From: an uncultured Oscillibacter sp.
GTDB lineage: Bacteria > Bacillota > Clostridia > Oscillospirales > Oscillospiraceae
Direction: 5' to 3'
DNA: 13,010 bases
NCBI RefSeq assembly: GCF_910579365.1
Contig: NZ_CAJTUX010000070.1
Location: 1 to 13,010 of the forward strand
The notes below the pieces were generated by a model. It was not told where the DNA came from, did no database searches, and saw nothing but the letters and a program-made list of their open reading frames with translations. This document shows positions 12,150 through 13,010 of this stretch, piece by piece. The position numbers and the translations under genes were made by a program. The stretch's first letter is position 1; every line of letters begins with the position of its first letter.

Positions 12150-12899
12150 ATGCGAATGAAAATCAGCGAAATCAAAATCAATCCGGGGCGGCGGGATACT
12201 CAGCAGCGGAACGTGGAGGAACTGGCCCGGAGCATCACTGCCGTGGGCCTGATGAACCCCATCACCGTCACCCAGGACAACACGCTTATTGCTGGCCTGC
12301 ATCGCCTGGAGGCGGTGAAGCTGCTGGGCTGGACGGAGATCGAGTGCGTTGTCAGTGAGGCGGACGGACTGCAAGCGGAGTTGGCCGAGATTGACGAGAA
12401 CTTTGTTCGGGCTGGGCTGTCCCACCGAGAGCTGGGTGATCTGCTCTTGCGTCGGAAGGAACTCTATGAGGCCATCCACCCGGAAACCCGCCAGGGACAG
12501 CGGAACGGGCAGACGGCTAAAAACGCAAGTTTTTCGCTTTTAGAAACGAAGTCATTTGCCCAGGACACCGCTGACAAGCTGGGCGTGAGCAAACGCACCG
12601 TTGAGCAGCTTGTCCAGACTGCCGCCAATTTGACCCCGGAGGCCAAGAAAACCATCCGGGATGCTGGCGATAAGATTAGCAAAGGGGCCGCGCTGAAAAT
12701 TTCCAAACTGCCCCCTGACCAGCAGGAGGAAGCCGCTGCCGTTCTGACCATAGCGCCGCCCACACCGAAGCGGCGGCAGGGGATGATGGACAGCGAAGCG
12801 GCGTTGAGCGAGTTCAAGACTCTCTGCTCTCGCTATGTTTCCGGCATTGAATCCCTCCATCACCGGGCGGACATTTTCGCCGGGATGACAATTTCCTAA
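12150..12899 (+). CDS. ParB-like N-terminal domain protein, probably truncated
   Basis: A 249-residue protein from ATG 12150, nine bases after GAGG; a second in-frame ATG lies at 12156. Residues about 3-70 form the ParB/Sulfiredoxin-like nucleotide-binding domain (ISEIKINPGRR, then LARSITAVGLMNPITV and the GLHRLEAVKLLGW motif corresponding to ParB's GxRR box). A helix-turn-helix region follows (LSHRELGDLLLRRKEL and TADKLGVSKRTVEQLVQTA). Such proteins act in plasmid or element partition or as regulators; no parA is in view. The stop TAA (12897-12899) is followed in the same frame by 35 open codons (FDALGDSAYSVTTAIKGFFE, then KVHEIRHEMEKEHEN) that end by overlapping the next gene's start, so the C-terminus was probably lost to a nonsense change. 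Confidence 0.82.
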   Translation: MRMKISEIKINPGRRDTQQRNVEELARSITAVGLMNPITVTQDNTLIAGLHRLEAVKLLGWTEIECVVSEADGLQAELAEIDENFVRAGLSHRELGDLLLRRKELYEAIHPETRQGQRNGQTAKNASFSLLETKSFAQDTADKLGVSKRTVEQLVQTAANLTPEAKKTIRDAGDKISKGAALKISKLPPDQQEEAAAVLTIAPPTPKRRQGMMDSEAALSEFKTLCSRYVSGIESLHHRADIFAGMTIS

Positions 12900-12996
12900 T
12901 TTGACGCATTGGGCGATAGTGCCTATTCTGTCACGACCGCAATCAAAGGATTTTTCGAGAAAGTGCATGAAATCCGACACGAAATGGAGAAGGAAC

Positions 12997-13010
12997 ATGA
13001 AAACTGACTA
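12997..13010 (+). CDS. Start of a further gene (cut by window end)
   Basis: ATG 12997 follows GGAGAAGGA (12986-12994) closely and reads MKTD before the window ends. The spacing and the overlap with the read-on frame of the ParB-like gene suggest the next operon gene. Product unknown. Confidence 0.4.

Overview
The window is a stretch of accessory DNA from a low-to-mid GC Firmicute, most likely a gut Clostridia species (Oscillospiraceae/Lachnospiraceae type). I infer this from the gene families (sigma-like helix-turn-helix proteins, DUF3847, TnpV, a MobA/MobL relaxase followed by DeoR-like HTH and ParB-like genes), from strong AGGAGG-type ribosome binding sites, and from GTG/TTG starts. No rRNA, tRNA, CRISPR array, integrase or complete transposase was found. 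All intact genes lie on the + strand; the only - strand gene trace is a decayed mobC-like fragment.

Layout. 43-2161 is mobilization module A: a structured 5' leader, a frameshifted sigma-like gene, a conserved RNA hairpin pair, two further sigma-like genes, a DUF3847 gene and an oriT-like region with no relaxase after it. 2298-9003 is cargo: a secreted stalk/PepSY protein with its own promoter and terminator, a mobC relic, tnpV, a response regulator and histidine kinase, and then an operon of a 48-residue membrane peptide, an ABC ATPase and two ABC-2 permeases. 9015-10327 is module B, a diverged copy of module A: the same leader, an intact sigma-like gene, the same RNA hairpins, DUF3847 and oriT. 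Module B is followed by the MobQ-type relaxase, an HTH gene, a ParB-like gene and the start of another gene.

How it may work. The kinase/regulator pair probably senses an envelope signal and switches on the small peptide and exporter. Four TTTCACA-like repeats spaced exactly 11 bp apart stand directly before that operon, a typical OmpR/PhoB-family operator. The relaxase should act at the oriT just before its gene. A second oriT-like site in the same orientation lies at the other edge of the cargo, so the approximately 8.2 kb between them could in principle be transferred or excised as a unit. The sigma-like genes and their shared leader and intergenic RNA structures look like the control layer of the mobile element.

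Decay is visible: module A's first sigma-like gene carries several indels, the relaxase has ATA where its start should be, the second DUF3847 gene may have lost a base near its start, and the ParB-like gene ends at a stop codon followed by 35 more coding-looking codons.
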